Origin: Pseudomonadota bacterium
GTDB taxonomy: Bacteria; Myxococcota_A; Bradymonadia; Bradymonadales; GCA-2716585
Assembly: GCA_005804885.1 (NCBI GenBank)
Contig: SYOX01000349.1
Span: forward strand, 1-61,331
DNA length: 61,331 bases
Direction of reading: 5' to 3'
Of the stretch, positions 1-8,100 are shown one piece after another (the stretch's first letter is position 1; each line of letters starts with the position of its first letter). The position numbers and the translations under genes were made by a program. Under the pieces are notes generated by a model, which saw only the letters and a list, made by a program, of their open reading frames with translations, did not search any database and was not told the DNA's origin.

Positions 1-1
1 G

Positions 2-1204
2 TCGATCAAGACGGTCAACGCGCTGAGCCATTACACGGACTGGACGGTCGCGCACGTCCACTCGGGGGCGCTGGGCTGGAACGGCTTCATGGTCTTCGGG
101 ATGGTCTACTGGCTGATCCCCCGGCTGTGGAAGACGAAGCTCTACAGCCTGAAGCTGGCCAACGCGCACTTCTGGTTCGGGACGATCGGGATCCTGCTCT
201 ACATCATCGCGATGTACACGGCGGGCGTGACCCAGGGGTTGATGTGGCGGGCCTTCGACGAGACCGGGCGGCTGATGTACCCCGACTTCATCGAGACGGC
301 CGTGCGCCTGGTGCCGATGTACTGGGTGCGGCTCATCGGCGGCTCGCTCTACCTGCTGGGGATCTTGATCGGCGGCTTCAACCTCATCATGTCCATCCGA
401 AGCGCGCCCCGCGAGCTGCCCGACACCGAGGTGATGGTGCCTGAGCTGGCTCGCCCGACCGACAAGCTCGAGCTTGTGACCTACGACGAGACGCTGGGCT
501 GGTTCGAGCGCGCGGGCCGCCGCGGCTGGCACCGGGCGCTGGAGGGCTGGCCGATGGTCTTCACGCTCCTGACCCTCGGCGGGATCCTGATCGGGTCGGT
601 CATCGAGATCATCCCCGTGATGCTGGTGCGCAGCAATGTCCCCACCATCGCCACCGTGACGCCCTACACGCCCCTGGAGTTCGAAGGCCGCGACATCTAC
701 ATCCGCGAGGGCTGCGTGCAGTGCCACTCCCAGATGGTGCGGCCCTTCCGCGACGAGATCGAGCGCTACGGCGAGTACTCCAAGGCCGGCGAGCACGTCT
801 ACGAGCACCCCTTCTTGTGGGGTTCGAAGCGCACGGGGCCGGATCTGGCCCGCGTCGGCGGCAAGTACCCCCACCTGTGGCATGTGCGGCACATGGAGGA
901 CCCGCGCGAGATCAGCGGCAAGTCCCCCATGCCGCCCTACCCCTGGCTGCTGGAGAAACCCCTGGATCTGAGCCAGACCCAGCAGAAGATCGAGGCGATG
1001 ATGATGCTCGGGGTGCCCTACACCCCGGCCGAGGCCGAGGCCAGCGTCGCGCACGCCAAGGCCCAGGCGCAGGCCATCTCCGACGAGATCGTCGCCCAGG
1101 GCGGCCCGGCGGGCCTGGCCGACAAGGAGATCGTGGCGCTGGTGGCCTACCTCCAGCGGCTCGGTCAGGACATCAAGAAGACACCCGCGCCCGAGCGCAA
1201 GTGA
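2..1204 (+). CDS. ccoNO: cbb3 oxidase CcoN-CcoO fusion, C-terminal part (5' end outside window)
   Basis: The reading frame is open from the window edge. The first residues match the end of the haem-copper subunit CcoN (HYTDWTVAHVHSGALGW), followed by three or four membrane helices. The frame then runs without a stop into a CcoO-type mono-haem cytochrome c domain: a membrane anchor near HRALEGWPMVFTLL, the haem motif CVQCH within REGCVQCHSQMVRPF, and a later SPMPPYPWL segment that could give the axial Met. Subunits I and II of the high-affinity proton-pumping terminal oxidase are therefore one polypeptide here, an arrangement known in several lineages. About 400 residues are visible. ccoQ follows after 9 bases, so this is one operon. 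The family call is firm; how far the CcoN part extends cannot be seen. Confidence 0.95.
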   Translation, partial: SIKTVNALSHYTDWTVAHVHSGALGWNGFMVFGMVYWLIPRLWKTKLYSLKLANAHFWFGTIGILLYIIAMYTAGVTQGLMWRAFDETGRLMYPDFIETAVRLVPMYWVRLIGGSLYLLGILIGGFNLIMSIRSAPRELPDTEVMVPELARPTDKLELVTYDETLGWFERAGRRGWHRALEGWPMVFTLLTLGGILIGSVIEIIPVMLVRSNVPTIATVTPYTPLEFEGRDIYIREGCVQCHSQMVRPFRDEIERYGEYSKAGEHVYEHPFLWGSKRTGPDLARVGGKYPHLWHVRHMEDPREISGKSPMPPYPWLLEKPLDLSQTQQKIEAMMMLGVPYTPAEAEASVAHAKAQAQAISDEIVAQGGPAGLADKEIVALVAYLQRLGQDIKKTPAPERK

Positions 1205-1213
1205 GGCCCCGAG

Positions 1214-1408
1214 ATGATGAGAGAGGTTGTGCAGAACGCCGGACTGGCGTGGTTCGCCGAGGTCGGGCTGGCGATCTTCGTGGTGGCCTTCGTCGCCATC
1301 GTCGCGCGGGCGCTGCTGATGAAGCGCTCCGAGATCGAACACATCGAGCGGCTCCCGCTCGACGAGGGGCAAGGCGCTGACGCGCGCCTGGCCGTCAGGG
1401 AGGGGTGA
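1214..1408 (+). CDS. ccoQ: cbb3 oxidase small subunit CcoQ/FixQ
   Basis: A 64-residue protein with one hydrophobic helix (about residues 12-36, LAWFAEVGLAIFVVAFVAIVA) and a charged cytoplasmic tail starting MKRSEIEHIERLPLDE. Size, single-helix layout and position between CcoO and CcoP are those of CcoQ, which stabilises the assembled oxidase. The family is too small and variable for residue-level proof, so the assignment rests on context. Its stop overlaps the GTG upstream of the ccoP ATG, consistent with translational coupling. Confidence 0.85.
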   Translation: MMREVVQNAGLAWFAEVGLAIFVVAFVAIVARALLMKRSEIEHIERLPLDEGQGADARLAVREG

Positions 1409-1410
1409 AC

Positions 1411-2055
1411 ATGGCCTCCGCGCACAAGGACCAGGGCCCGCAGGAGGAGATCCTGCTGGGCCACAACTACGACGGCATTCAGGAGTTCGACAACCCGATG
1501 CCCACCTGGTGGAGCCTGGGCTTCTGGGTCACGATCGTCTGGGCGGCGCTCTACGTCCTGGGCGTCGTGCTCGGGATCGTGCCGAGCTACGAGGCGGACC
1601 TGGAGGCCAGCCAGCGGGAGCTGGTCAAGGCCCGCGAGAAACACCAGGCCGCCACCCCCAAGGTCGTCGTCACCGACGCCCAGCTCGCCCTGGCGATCGC
1701 CGACCCGGCCCGCGTGGAGGCCGGTCGGGCGGTCTTCGCCGAGAAGTGCTCGCCCTGCCACGGCCCGCAAGGCCAGGGCACCATCGGGCCGAACCTGACC
1801 GACCAGAACTGGATCCACGGCGGCGCGCTGGTCGACATCACCAAGAGCATCAACGAGGGCTTCCCCGACAAGGGCATGCCGCCCTGGGGGCCGATGATCT
1901 CCGAGGATGATCTCATGGGGCTGGTCGCCTTCGTGCGCTCGATCCAGGGCACCAGCCCGCCCAACCCCAAGGCCCCTCAGGGGGACCTTCATGTCGAGGC
2001 CCCGGCCCCGGATCAGGACCCCGCAGCCCCGGTTCAGGAGAAGGTGGCGCCTTGA
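1411..2055 (+). CDS. ccoP: cbb3 oxidase subunit CcoP, mono-haem form
   Basis: The N-terminus has the CcoP signature (DGIQEFDNPMPTWW) before one membrane helix, then a periplasmic cytochrome c domain with a single haem motif CSPCH and a Met-containing GMPPWG segment. Typical CcoP proteins are about 290-310 residues with two c-type haems. This one is 214 residues with one, and ends in a Pro/Ala-rich tail. It should pass electrons from soluble cytochrome c to CcoO over a shortened haem chain. I prefer ATG 1411 because GGGAGGGG lies 5-6 bases upstream; a GTG at 1405 is the alternative. The stop overlaps the ccoG TTG start. Confidence 0.92.
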   Translation: MASAHKDQGPQEEILLGHNYDGIQEFDNPMPTWWSLGFWVTIVWAALYVLGVVLGIVPSYEADLEASQRELVKAREKHQAATPKVVVTDAQLALAIADPARVEAGRAVFAEKCSPCHGPQGQGTIGPNLTDQNWIHGGALVDITKSINEGFPDKGMPPWGPMISEDDLMGLVAFVRSIQGTSPPNPKAPQGDLHVEAPAPDQDPAAPVQEKVAP

Positions 2056-3506
2056 GCCAGCCCTCGACAGGCCACGGCGCGCCCGCAGAGCCCGAGATCC
2101 TTGAGTCTCCCGAGGCCGTCCTGTCGACGCTCCACAAGGACGGCCGCCGCCGCTGGATGTACCCGACCTTGAGCGAGGGCGCGCTGTGGCGTCGGCGTCG
2201 GCTCGTGGGCTGGGCCTTGATCGTCCTCTTCGTCGCGCTGCCCATCATCCAGATCAAGGGCAAGCCCGCGGTATTGCTCGACATCCTCCACAGCGAGTTC
2301 ACCTTCTTCGGCCTGACCCTCTACGCCACCGACACGATCCTCCTGATGCTCTTGATGATCACCATCCTGCTCTCGGTCGTCTTCGCCACCGCGTTGATGG
2401 GGCGGGTGTGGTGCGGCTGGGGGTGCCCGCAGACGATCTACCTGGAGTTCGTCTACAGGCCCATCGAGCGGCTCCTGGAAGGCCGGGAGTCCAGGCGCCA
2501 GCGCCAGGACGAGGGCGACCTGAGCGCCCCCGTCTTCTGGAGGAAGCTGGCCAAGTATCTGATCTTCTTCGTGATCTCCATCGGGCTGGCGCACACCTTC
2601 GTGGCCTACTTCGTCGGCTGGAGCGACCTCATCGCGTGGATGACGGGGCCGCCGACGCAGCACTGGGGCTTCTTCCTGATGATGGCGTTGACGACGAGCC
2701 TCGTGATGCTCGACTTCGCCTGGTTCCGCGAGCAGATGTGCACGATCGTCTGCCCCTACGCCCGGCTCCAGTCCGTGCTCATGGATCGGGACTCGCTCAT
2801 CGTCAGCTACGATCCGGGGCGCGGCGAGCCGCGAGGGCGCCGGCGCAAGGGCGCGGAGGAGGCGGGCCTTGGGGATTGCGTGGACTGCCTGGCCTGCGTG
2901 CGGACCTGCCCGACGGGGATCGACATCCGCGATGGCCTCCAGATGGAGTGCGTCGGCTGCACCCAGTGCATCGACGCCTGCGACGCGATCATGGCCAAGG
3001 TGGAGAAGCCCGCGGGGCTGATCCGCTACACCTCCGAGAACGCTCTGGAGCGCAAGACCCCCCGGATCCTGCGGCCCCGCGTGATGATCTACGGGGCGCT
3101 GCTGGCGGTGATGGTGGCGATCTTCGCCGGGTCGCTCTCGGGGCGTCAGAGCGTCGAGGTCAACGTGACGCGGGTGCCGGGGGCGCCCTTCGTGCTCCTG
3201 CCGGACGGCAATGTGGCCAACCGGCTGCGCTTCCGGGTGCACAACCGCACCGGCCAGCGCGACATCTACCGGATCGAGGCGCTGGCGCCCGAGGGGGCCA
3301 GGGTCAAGGTGATCGGGTCGCCGGAGATCGCGCTCGGGGCTGGCGAGATGAAGCACGTCGACACCTGGATCGAGGCGCCCGCCGGGGCCTTCTCGGGGGG
3401 CTCGACGCTGGGTCACTTCAAGATCGTGGGCGCCGCCGAGGTCGGCGAGTCGCCCGAGCTGGACTTCAAGCTCCTGGGGCCCTTCGGGTCGCAGGGGGGG
3501 CGGTAG
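2052..3506 (+). CDS. ccoG: CcoG, polyferredoxin accessory protein for cbb3 assembly
   Basis: 484 residues. Several membrane helices carry RVWCGWGCPQT (about residues 116-126) and a later CTIVCPYARLQSV. They are followed by two 4Fe-4S ferredoxin motifs (CVDCLACVRTCP and CVGCTQCIDACD, about 276-312), another helix, and a C-terminal Ig-like periplasmic domain. This is the full CcoG/RdxA/FixG architecture. The family is reported to reduce Cu(II) to Cu(I) for loading the CuB site of CcoN. The start is TTG, placed by a GGAGAAGG ribosome site and a 4-base overlap with the ccoP stop. Its place between ccoP and fixH/ccoI is the classical ccoNOQP-ccoGHIS order. Confidence 0.95.
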   Translation: MSQPSTGHGAPAEPEILESPEAVLSTLHKDGRRRWMYPTLSEGALWRRRRLVGWALIVLFVALPIIQIKGKPAVLLDILHSEFTFFGLTLYATDTILLMLLMITILLSVVFATALMGRVWCGWGCPQTIYLEFVYRPIERLLEGRESRRQRQDEGDLSAPVFWRKLAKYLIFFVISIGLAHTFVAYFVGWSDLIAWMTGPPTQHWGFFLMMALTTSLVMLDFAWFREQMCTIVCPYARLQSVLMDRDSLIVSYDPGRGEPRGRRRKGAEEAGLGDCVDCLACVRTCPTGIDIRDGLQMECVGCTQCIDACDAIMAKVEKPAGLIRYTSENALERKTPRILRPRVMIYGALLAVMVAIFAGSLSGRQSVEVNVTRVPGAPFVLLPDGNVANRLRFRVHNRTGQRDIYRIEALAPEGARVKVIGSPEIALGAGEMKHVDTWIEAPAGAFSGGSTLGHFKIVGAAEVGESPELDFKLLGPFGSQGGR

Positions 3507-3510
3507 GATC

Positions 3511-4005
3511 ATGGCGCGCGTCCCTCCACATCTGCTCTGGCCGGGGATGGTGCTGGCCTTCCTGGGCTTCACGGTGGCGACCCAGGCGGGGCTCTTGATG
3601 GCCTCGCGCTCGGGCGGCGGGCCTCAGATCGAGGCCGACTATTACAGGCGCTCGCTGCAGTGGGACGCGCAGCGGGCGCTCCAGGCCAGCAGCGCCGACC
3701 TGGGCTGGCATCTTCAAATATCCTCGCCGGTCGAGGTCGGCGGGGGCCAGCGGCGCCTTGAGGTGTCGATCGAGGACGCCCTGGGCGCTCCCGTGGTGGG
3801 CCTGGAGGGGAAGCTGGAGGTCCGGCGCCCCTCGAAGGTCGGCGCCTTCGAGGTCGCGCTGCGGCCTGTCGAGGGCAGGCCCGGCGTCTACAGCGCGCAG
3901 GCCCCGATGGGAGAGCCGGGGCTGTGGGATCTGACGCTGTGCGTCGAGCGAGGCGCGCAGGTCTTCCTGGCGGTCCGGCGCGTCGACATAGGGCCCTCGT
4001 CATGA
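3511..4005 (+). CDS. fixH: FixH/CcoH-family cbb3 assembly protein
   Basis: 164 residues with an N-terminal membrane helix (LLWPGMVLAFLGFTVATQAGLL), then the ADYYRRSLQWD segment typical of FixH proteins and an extracytoplasmic beta-rich domain. FixH/CcoH associates with the oxidase subunits during assembly and is normally encoded between ccoG and ccoI, as here. ATG 3511 follows ccoG after four bases. The stop overlaps the ccoI start (ATGA), indicating coupled translation. Confidence 0.88.
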   Translation: MARVPPHLLWPGMVLAFLGFTVATQAGLLMASRSGGGPQIEADYYRRSLQWDAQRALQASSADLGWHLQISSPVEVGGGQRRLEVSIEDALGAPVVGLEGKLEVRRPSKVGAFEVALRPVEGRPGVYSAQAPMGEPGLWDLTLCVERGAQVFLAVRRVDIGPSS

Positions 4006-6608
4006 GCGCGGCGCTCGCATGCGCCCATTGCGGCGAGCCGGTGCCCGAGTCGGTCACCCAACCCCTTGATGTTCCTCAAGAATCTGTGACTCACGCGGGG
4101 GCCCCCTCGCAGCCCTCGGCCCGGCTGCGCTTCTGCTGCGTCGGGTGCGAGGCGGTCCATCAGGCGCTCCACGGCGAGGGCCTGGAGGCCTTCTATGCTT
4201 TGCGGGAGGGGTCCGGGGGGAGGGGGAGGCGCGTCGGCGCGGGGGCGATCGGCGGGGTTGATCGCTTCGACGACGCGGCCTTCCTGGAGCGCCATGCCGA
4301 GGTGATCCAGGGCGACGAGCGCGAGATCGAGCTGCTGCTGGACGGGGTGCATTGCGCCGGCTGCGTGTGGATCGTCGAGGGCCTGCCGCACGCGCTCGGG
4401 GGGGTCTCCGAGGCGCGCCTGGATCTGTCGCGCGGGAGGCTGCGGCTGCGCTGGTCGCAGTCCGAGAGGCCGCTCTCCCAGATCGTCGCGAGGCTGGCTC
4501 GCTTTGGCTACGTCGCCGCGCCCTTGAGGGGCGAGGGGGTCCGGGGGCGCTCGGAGGCCGAGCGTCGGTTGCTGGTCAAGGTGGGCGTGTGCTGGGCGCT
4601 GGCGGGGAACGCGATGTTGCTCGCGGTGGCGCTCTACGCGGGGTTGAGCGTCGAGGAGGCGCCGACGATGGCGTCGGCGGCGCGGTGGGCGGGGCTGGGG
4701 CTCTCGGGGCTCTCGGTGATGGTGGGGGGGAGGGTCTTTTTGTCGAGGGCGTGGGCGTCGGCGCTGGCGCTGTGGAGGTCGCCGGCGCGGGGCTGGCGGA
4801 CGATGTCGATGGACGCGCCGATCGCGGTGGGGATCGCGGTGGGGTGGGTGCACAGCGCCTGGGCGACGGCGACGGGTCAGGGGGAGGTGTGGTTCGACTC
4901 GGTGGCGGTCTTGATCGCGGCGCTGTTGACGGCGCGGTGGCTCCAGCTTCGGGGTCGCAGGGCGGCTGGCGACGCGGCCGACCGGCTGCTGGCGCTGATC
5001 CCGGCCAGGGCGCGGCGGATCGAGCCCGACGGTCGCCGGGTGGAGGTGGAGGTTGAGGTCCTTGAGGCGGGGCAGCGGGTCGAGGTCCGGGCAGGCGAGG
5101 TCTTCCCGGTCGACGGCCGGGTGCTGTCGGGGGCCTCGCTGGTCCATCGAGGGGTGTTGACGGGCGAGAGCGTGCCTGAGCCGATCGGGGCGGGGGGGGC
5201 GGTGGAGGCCGGGGCGACGAACCTGGGTTCGGCGCTGGAGGTGGAGGTGGAGGCTTGCGGGGCGCAGACGCGGGTCGGGCGGCTGCTGTCCTGGGTCGAG
5301 GCGCAGGCGCAGGGGAGGGCGCCGACGGCGCAGGCGGCCGATCGGCTCGGCGGCGTCTTCGTGGTGGTGGTGTTGATCGCGGCGGCGGCGACGGTGGTGG
5401 CGTGGTCCTTCATCGATCCGGGGCAGGCGGTGGCCCACGCGGTGGCGCTGCTGGTGATCTCCTGCCCGTGCGCGCTGGGGATGGCGTCGCCGCTGGCGCT
5501 GACGGTGGCGGTCGGGCACGCGGCGCGGGCGGGGATCTTCGTCAAGCACGACGACGTGATCGAGCAGCTCTCCAAGGCCACGGTCGTGGTGCTGGACAAG
5601 ACCGGGACGGTGACGCGCGGCCACATGGTGCTGCTGGAGCTCGTCGGCGACGAGGAGGCGGCGGGGCTGGCGGCGCGGCTGGAGGCTCGCTGCAACCACC
5701 CGATCGCGCACGCGATGCGCCGCTGGGCCGACGAGGGCGAGGCGGCGGTGGAGGGCGTGGAGGGGGTGGAGGAGGTCGCGGGGTCGGGGGTGCGCGGGTG
5801 GGTGGACGGGAGGCGGGTGGCGGTGGGGCGCCCCGCGTGGGTGCGGGCTCAGGCCGAGGGTGGGGCCGAGCGGGTCGAGGGCGCTCTGGCGGCGATGGTG
5901 GAGGGGGGGCGGACGCCGGCGCTGGTGGCGGTGGACGGTCGCGTGGAGGCCCTGCTGGGCTTCGGCGATCCGATCCGCCCCGAGGCGCGCGGGTTGATCG
6001 GGGAGCTCAGGGCCAGAGGGGTCGAGCCGGTGCTCTTGTCGGGCGATGATCCGGCGGTGGTGGCGGTGGTGGCGCGCCAGATCGGGATCGGGGCGGGCAG
6101 CGCCCACGGCGGGGTGTCGCCGGAGGGCAAGCGGGCCTTCGTCGAGATGTCGAGGTCGGGGGCGGGCCCGGGGGGGGCCAGGCCGGTCGTGGTGATGGTG
6201 GGCGACGGGATCAACGACGCGGCGGCGCTGGCGGCGGCGGACGTGGGGGTCGCGGTCGAGGGCGGCGCGGAGGCGAGCCTGGTGGCCTCGGACGTCTTCA
6301 TCACGCGGCAGGGGCTGGGGCCGATCCTGGCGCTGCTGGACGGCTCGGCGGGGGCGATGTCGATCATCCGACGTAATTTTTTCATCTCGCTGCTCTACAA
6401 CGTCGTGGGGGTGTCGCTGGCGGCGCTGGGTCTGGTCAGCCCATTGCTGGCCGCCGTGGCGATGCCGATCAGCTCGCTGCTGGTGGTCGCCTCGTCGCTG
6501 GGCCAGAGCGGCTTTGGCGACGCCAGGGTCGGTCGACACTCTCGGCCACCTCTGTTGCGAAATATTTGCGCCAACAACCTTGGTGGCCGGCAATTGTTGC
6601 GCGGGTGA
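4002..6608 (+). CDS. ccoI: CcoI/FixI copper-transporting P1B-type ATPase
   Basis: 868 residues from the ATG that overlaps the fixH stop; the open frame extends further upstream but only across fixH. Two N-terminal metal-binding stretches (CAHC near residue 8 and CCVGC near 46) precede an HMA-like domain (HCAGC near 118). Then come eight membrane helices with the ion-path CPC (about 487), the phosphatase TGES loop, phosphorylation DKTGT (about 531), NHP (about 565) and GDGIND (about 733). This is the CcoI branch of copper ATPases, which supplies copper for the oxidase CuB centre rather than detoxification. The last 25-28 residues (from about GDARVGRHSRPP) are not like the family, and their DNA holds two enhancer-like palindromes. 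Confidence 0.95.
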   Translation: MSAALACAHCGEPVPESVTQPLDVPQESVTHAGAPSQPSARLRFCCVGCEAVHQALHGEGLEAFYALREGSGGRGRRVGAGAIGGVDRFDDAAFLERHAEVIQGDEREIELLLDGVHCAGCVWIVEGLPHALGGVSEARLDLSRGRLRLRWSQSERPLSQIVARLARFGYVAAPLRGEGVRGRSEAERRLLVKVGVCWALAGNAMLLAVALYAGLSVEEAPTMASAARWAGLGLSGLSVMVGGRVFLSRAWASALALWRSPARGWRTMSMDAPIAVGIAVGWVHSAWATATGQGEVWFDSVAVLIAALLTARWLQLRGRRAAGDAADRLLALIPARARRIEPDGRRVEVEVEVLEAGQRVEVRAGEVFPVDGRVLSGASLVHRGVLTGESVPEPIGAGGAVEAGATNLGSALEVEVEACGAQTRVGRLLSWVEAQAQGRAPTAQAADRLGGVFVVVVLIAAAATVVAWSFIDPGQAVAHAVALLVISCPCALGMASPLALTVAVGHAARAGIFVKHDDVIEQLSKATVVVLDKTGTVTRGHMVLLELVGDEEAAGLAARLEARCNHPIAHAMRRWADEGEAAVEGVEGVEEVAGSGVRGWVDGRRVAVGRPAWVRAQAEGGAERVEGALAAMVEGGRTPALVAVDGRVEALLGFGDPIRPEARGLIGELRARGVEPVLLSGDDPAVVAVVARQIGIGAGSAHGGVSPEGKRAFVEMSRSGAGPGGARPVVVMVGDGINDAAALAAADVGVAVEGGAEASLVASDVFITRQGLGPILALLDGSAGAMSIIRRNFFISLLYNVVGVSLAALGLVSPLLAAVAMPISSLLVVASSLGQSGFGDARVGRHSRPPLLRNICANNLGGRQLLRG
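6557..6602. promoter_or_regulatory. Two enhancer-like palindromes upstream of the ccoS operon, inside the 3' end of ccoI
   Basis: Two copies of one inverted repeat are visible: GCGAAA-TAT-TTGCGC at 6557-6571 and CGGCAA-TTG-TTGCGC at 6588-6602, centres 31 bp apart. Closely related copies lie upstream of three other sigma-54 elements in this window (12117-12159 and 33424-33459). They sit about 130-165 bp upstream of the expected transcription start, a normal distance for a sigma-54 activator. The protein that binds them is not known; the response regulator at 8101 is the obvious candidate. Confidence 0.6.
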
Positions 6609-6701
6609 TCGAACCGTCTTGGCTTCGGGTGGAGCGTCGATCCCTGCGTGGAGGGCGTTGGCTTCGGGGTCGAGGGTCTTCGGGCGGGATGGGGTCAGAT
6701 C

Positions 6702-6717
6702 TGGCGCGGGATCTGCA
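6702..6717 (+). promoter_or_regulatory. Sigma-54 (-24/-12) promoter of the ccoS-kinase-regulator-hemN operon
   Basis: TGGCGCG-GGAT-CTGCA matches the sigma-54 consensus TGGCACG-N4-TTGCA with GG and GC exactly spaced. It lies in the 160-bp gap after ccoI, about 50 bases before the ccoS GTG, with transcription expected to start near 6728. The rest of the 6609-6768 gap shows no gene. Confidence 0.75.
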
Positions 6718-6768
6718 CAAAAGGGCCGCGGAAGACTCCAGGGGGGCTGAGAGCAGGAGAAGCCTGTC

Positions 6769-6933
6769 GTGTCGGTACTTTATGTGCTTGTGCCGCTGGC
6801 GCTGTCGTTGAGCGCCGGGGCGGTGTGTCTGTTCTGGTGGGCTGCGCGCCGGGGTCAGTTTGATGACCTTGAGACGCCGGCGCTTCGGATCCTGCTTGAA
6901 GACAAGGCGACGCCCGGGCGCGAAGAGGGCTGA
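6769..6933 (+). CDS. ccoS: CcoS, cbb3 oxidase assembly protein
   Basis: A 54-residue protein starting at GTG: MSVLYVLVPLALSLSAGAVC, then FWWAARRGQFDDLETPALRI and a short charged tail. A single N-terminal helix followed by W-x-x-(R)-x-GQFDDLE-x-PA-x-RIL is the CcoS signature. The family is needed for insertion of haem and CuB into CcoN. AGGAGA at 6754-6759 provides the ribosome site. It is the first gene of a second transcription unit, separated from ccoI by a sigma-54 promoter, and ends 3 bases before the sensor kinase start. Confidence 0.92.
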   Translation: MSVLYVLVPLALSLSAGAVCLFWWAARRGQFDDLETPALRILLEDKATPGREEG

Positions 6934-6936
6934 GGG

Positions 6937-8097
6937 ATGACTCAGGATTACATCCTTGAGGAGCTCAAGGATTACATCGGCTTCGGGGCCGAGGACGCTG
7001 AGCGGCTTCGGGAGCTTGCGCCCCTGGTGCTGCCGCACCAGCGCCGGATCACGGACACCTTCTACGAGGCCTTGAGCGAGAACCCGAGGACCTACGGGAT
7101 CTTCACGGGGCCTGACCAGATCGAGCGGCTGCGGGTCTCCTTCCAGCGGTGGATCGAGGAGGTCTTCGGCGGGGTCTACGACGGGGCCTACTTCGACCGG
7201 CGCAAGAAGATCGGCCAGATCCACGTCAAGGTGGGCCTGATGCCGCACTTCATGTTCGCGGCGATGCACCTGGTGCGGCGGGATCTGGACCTGATCCTCG
7301 ACGAGGTCAAGCCGATCTCGGCCTATCGGCAGTCCGTGCACAAGATCATCGACCTTGAGCTGACGATCATGGTCCAGTCCTACTGCGATCGGATGATGGA
7401 GCTCAAGATGCAGATCCCGGCGGCGATCGCGGCGGGGCTGGCCCACGAGATCCGCAACCCGCTCAACGCCATCGGCCTGCAGCTGACCCTGCTGGAGCGG
7501 CGGCTGCGCAAGCTGGAGCACCAGCCCGAGGACTTCGACATCAGCCTGAACAGCATCCACTCCGAGATCCGCCGGATGCAGGGCCTGACCAGCGAGATCC
7601 TGGACTTCAGCAAGCCCATCGACATCAACCCGGGCTGGCACAACGGCCCGACGCTGCTGCAGGACATCCTGCGCGTCCACGGGCCGACCCTGGAGGCCTC
7701 CAACATCGGGCTGCGGCTGGATTTTTCAGGTCCAGAGGCCATCTTCTGCGACGCCGACCGCCTCGTCCAGGTGATGGTGAACCTGCTGAAGAACTCGGTC
7801 GAGGCCATAGGCGCCGAGGGGAGCATCTCGATCGCGGTGGAGAACCGCGAGAGCTTGACGATCATGACCTTCCGCGACGACGGGCCGGGCTTCTCGGAGT
7901 CGATGCGGCACAAGGCCTTTGACCTCTTCTTCACGACGAAGGCGCTGGGGACGGGCATGGGGCTGCCGATCGTCCAGAAGATCATCGAGGCCCACGGCGG
8001 GACGATCAAGCTCGAGGCGCAGAACAGCCAGCAGGGGTCCACGTTTCGAATCGTCCTGCCGCGGCCTCCGCGGGCCGGCGAGCACCAGGAGGGATGA
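6937..8097 (+). CDS. Globin-coupled sensor histidine kinase
   Basis: 386 residues with no membrane segment. Residues 1 to about 150 form a protoglobin-type sensor domain: helices with PHQRRITDTFYEAL and IGQIHVKVGLMPHFMFAAM, in which His96 is the expected proximal haem ligand. A dimerisation helix with HEIRNPLNAI (His170) follows, then an HATPase domain with N-box NLLKNSVEAI, DDGPGF and GTGMGLPIV. Protoglobin domains bind haem and sense O2, NO or CO; most known ones drive chemotaxis or diguanylate cyclases, fewer drive kinases. It lies between ccoS and a sigma-54 response regulator (3-base gap), so it is most likely the oxygen or redox-gas sensor for oxidase and haem genes. The ligand is inference. 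Confidence 0.9.
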   Translation: MTQDYILEELKDYIGFGAEDAERLRELAPLVLPHQRRITDTFYEALSENPRTYGIFTGPDQIERLRVSFQRWIEEVFGGVYDGAYFDRRKKIGQIHVKVGLMPHFMFAAMHLVRRDLDLILDEVKPISAYRQSVHKIIDLELTIMVQSYCDRMMELKMQIPAAIAAGLAHEIRNPLNAIGLQLTLLERRLRKLEHQPEDFDISLNSIHSEIRRMQGLTSEILDFSKPIDINPGWHNGPTLLQDILRVHGPTLEASNIGLRLDFSGPEAIFCDADRLVQVMVNLLKNSVEAIGAEGSISIAVENRESLTIMTFRDDGPGFSESMRHKAFDLFFTTKALGTGMGLPIVQKIIEAHGGTIKLEAQNSQQGSTFRIVLPRPPRAGEHQEG

Positions 8098-8100
8098 GCG

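Noticed and set aside
3888..6593. 901-codon minus-strand frame opposite ccoI
   Set aside because: Composition is Arg/His/Pro-rich without any domain, and ccoI on the other strand has all P-type ATPase motifs.
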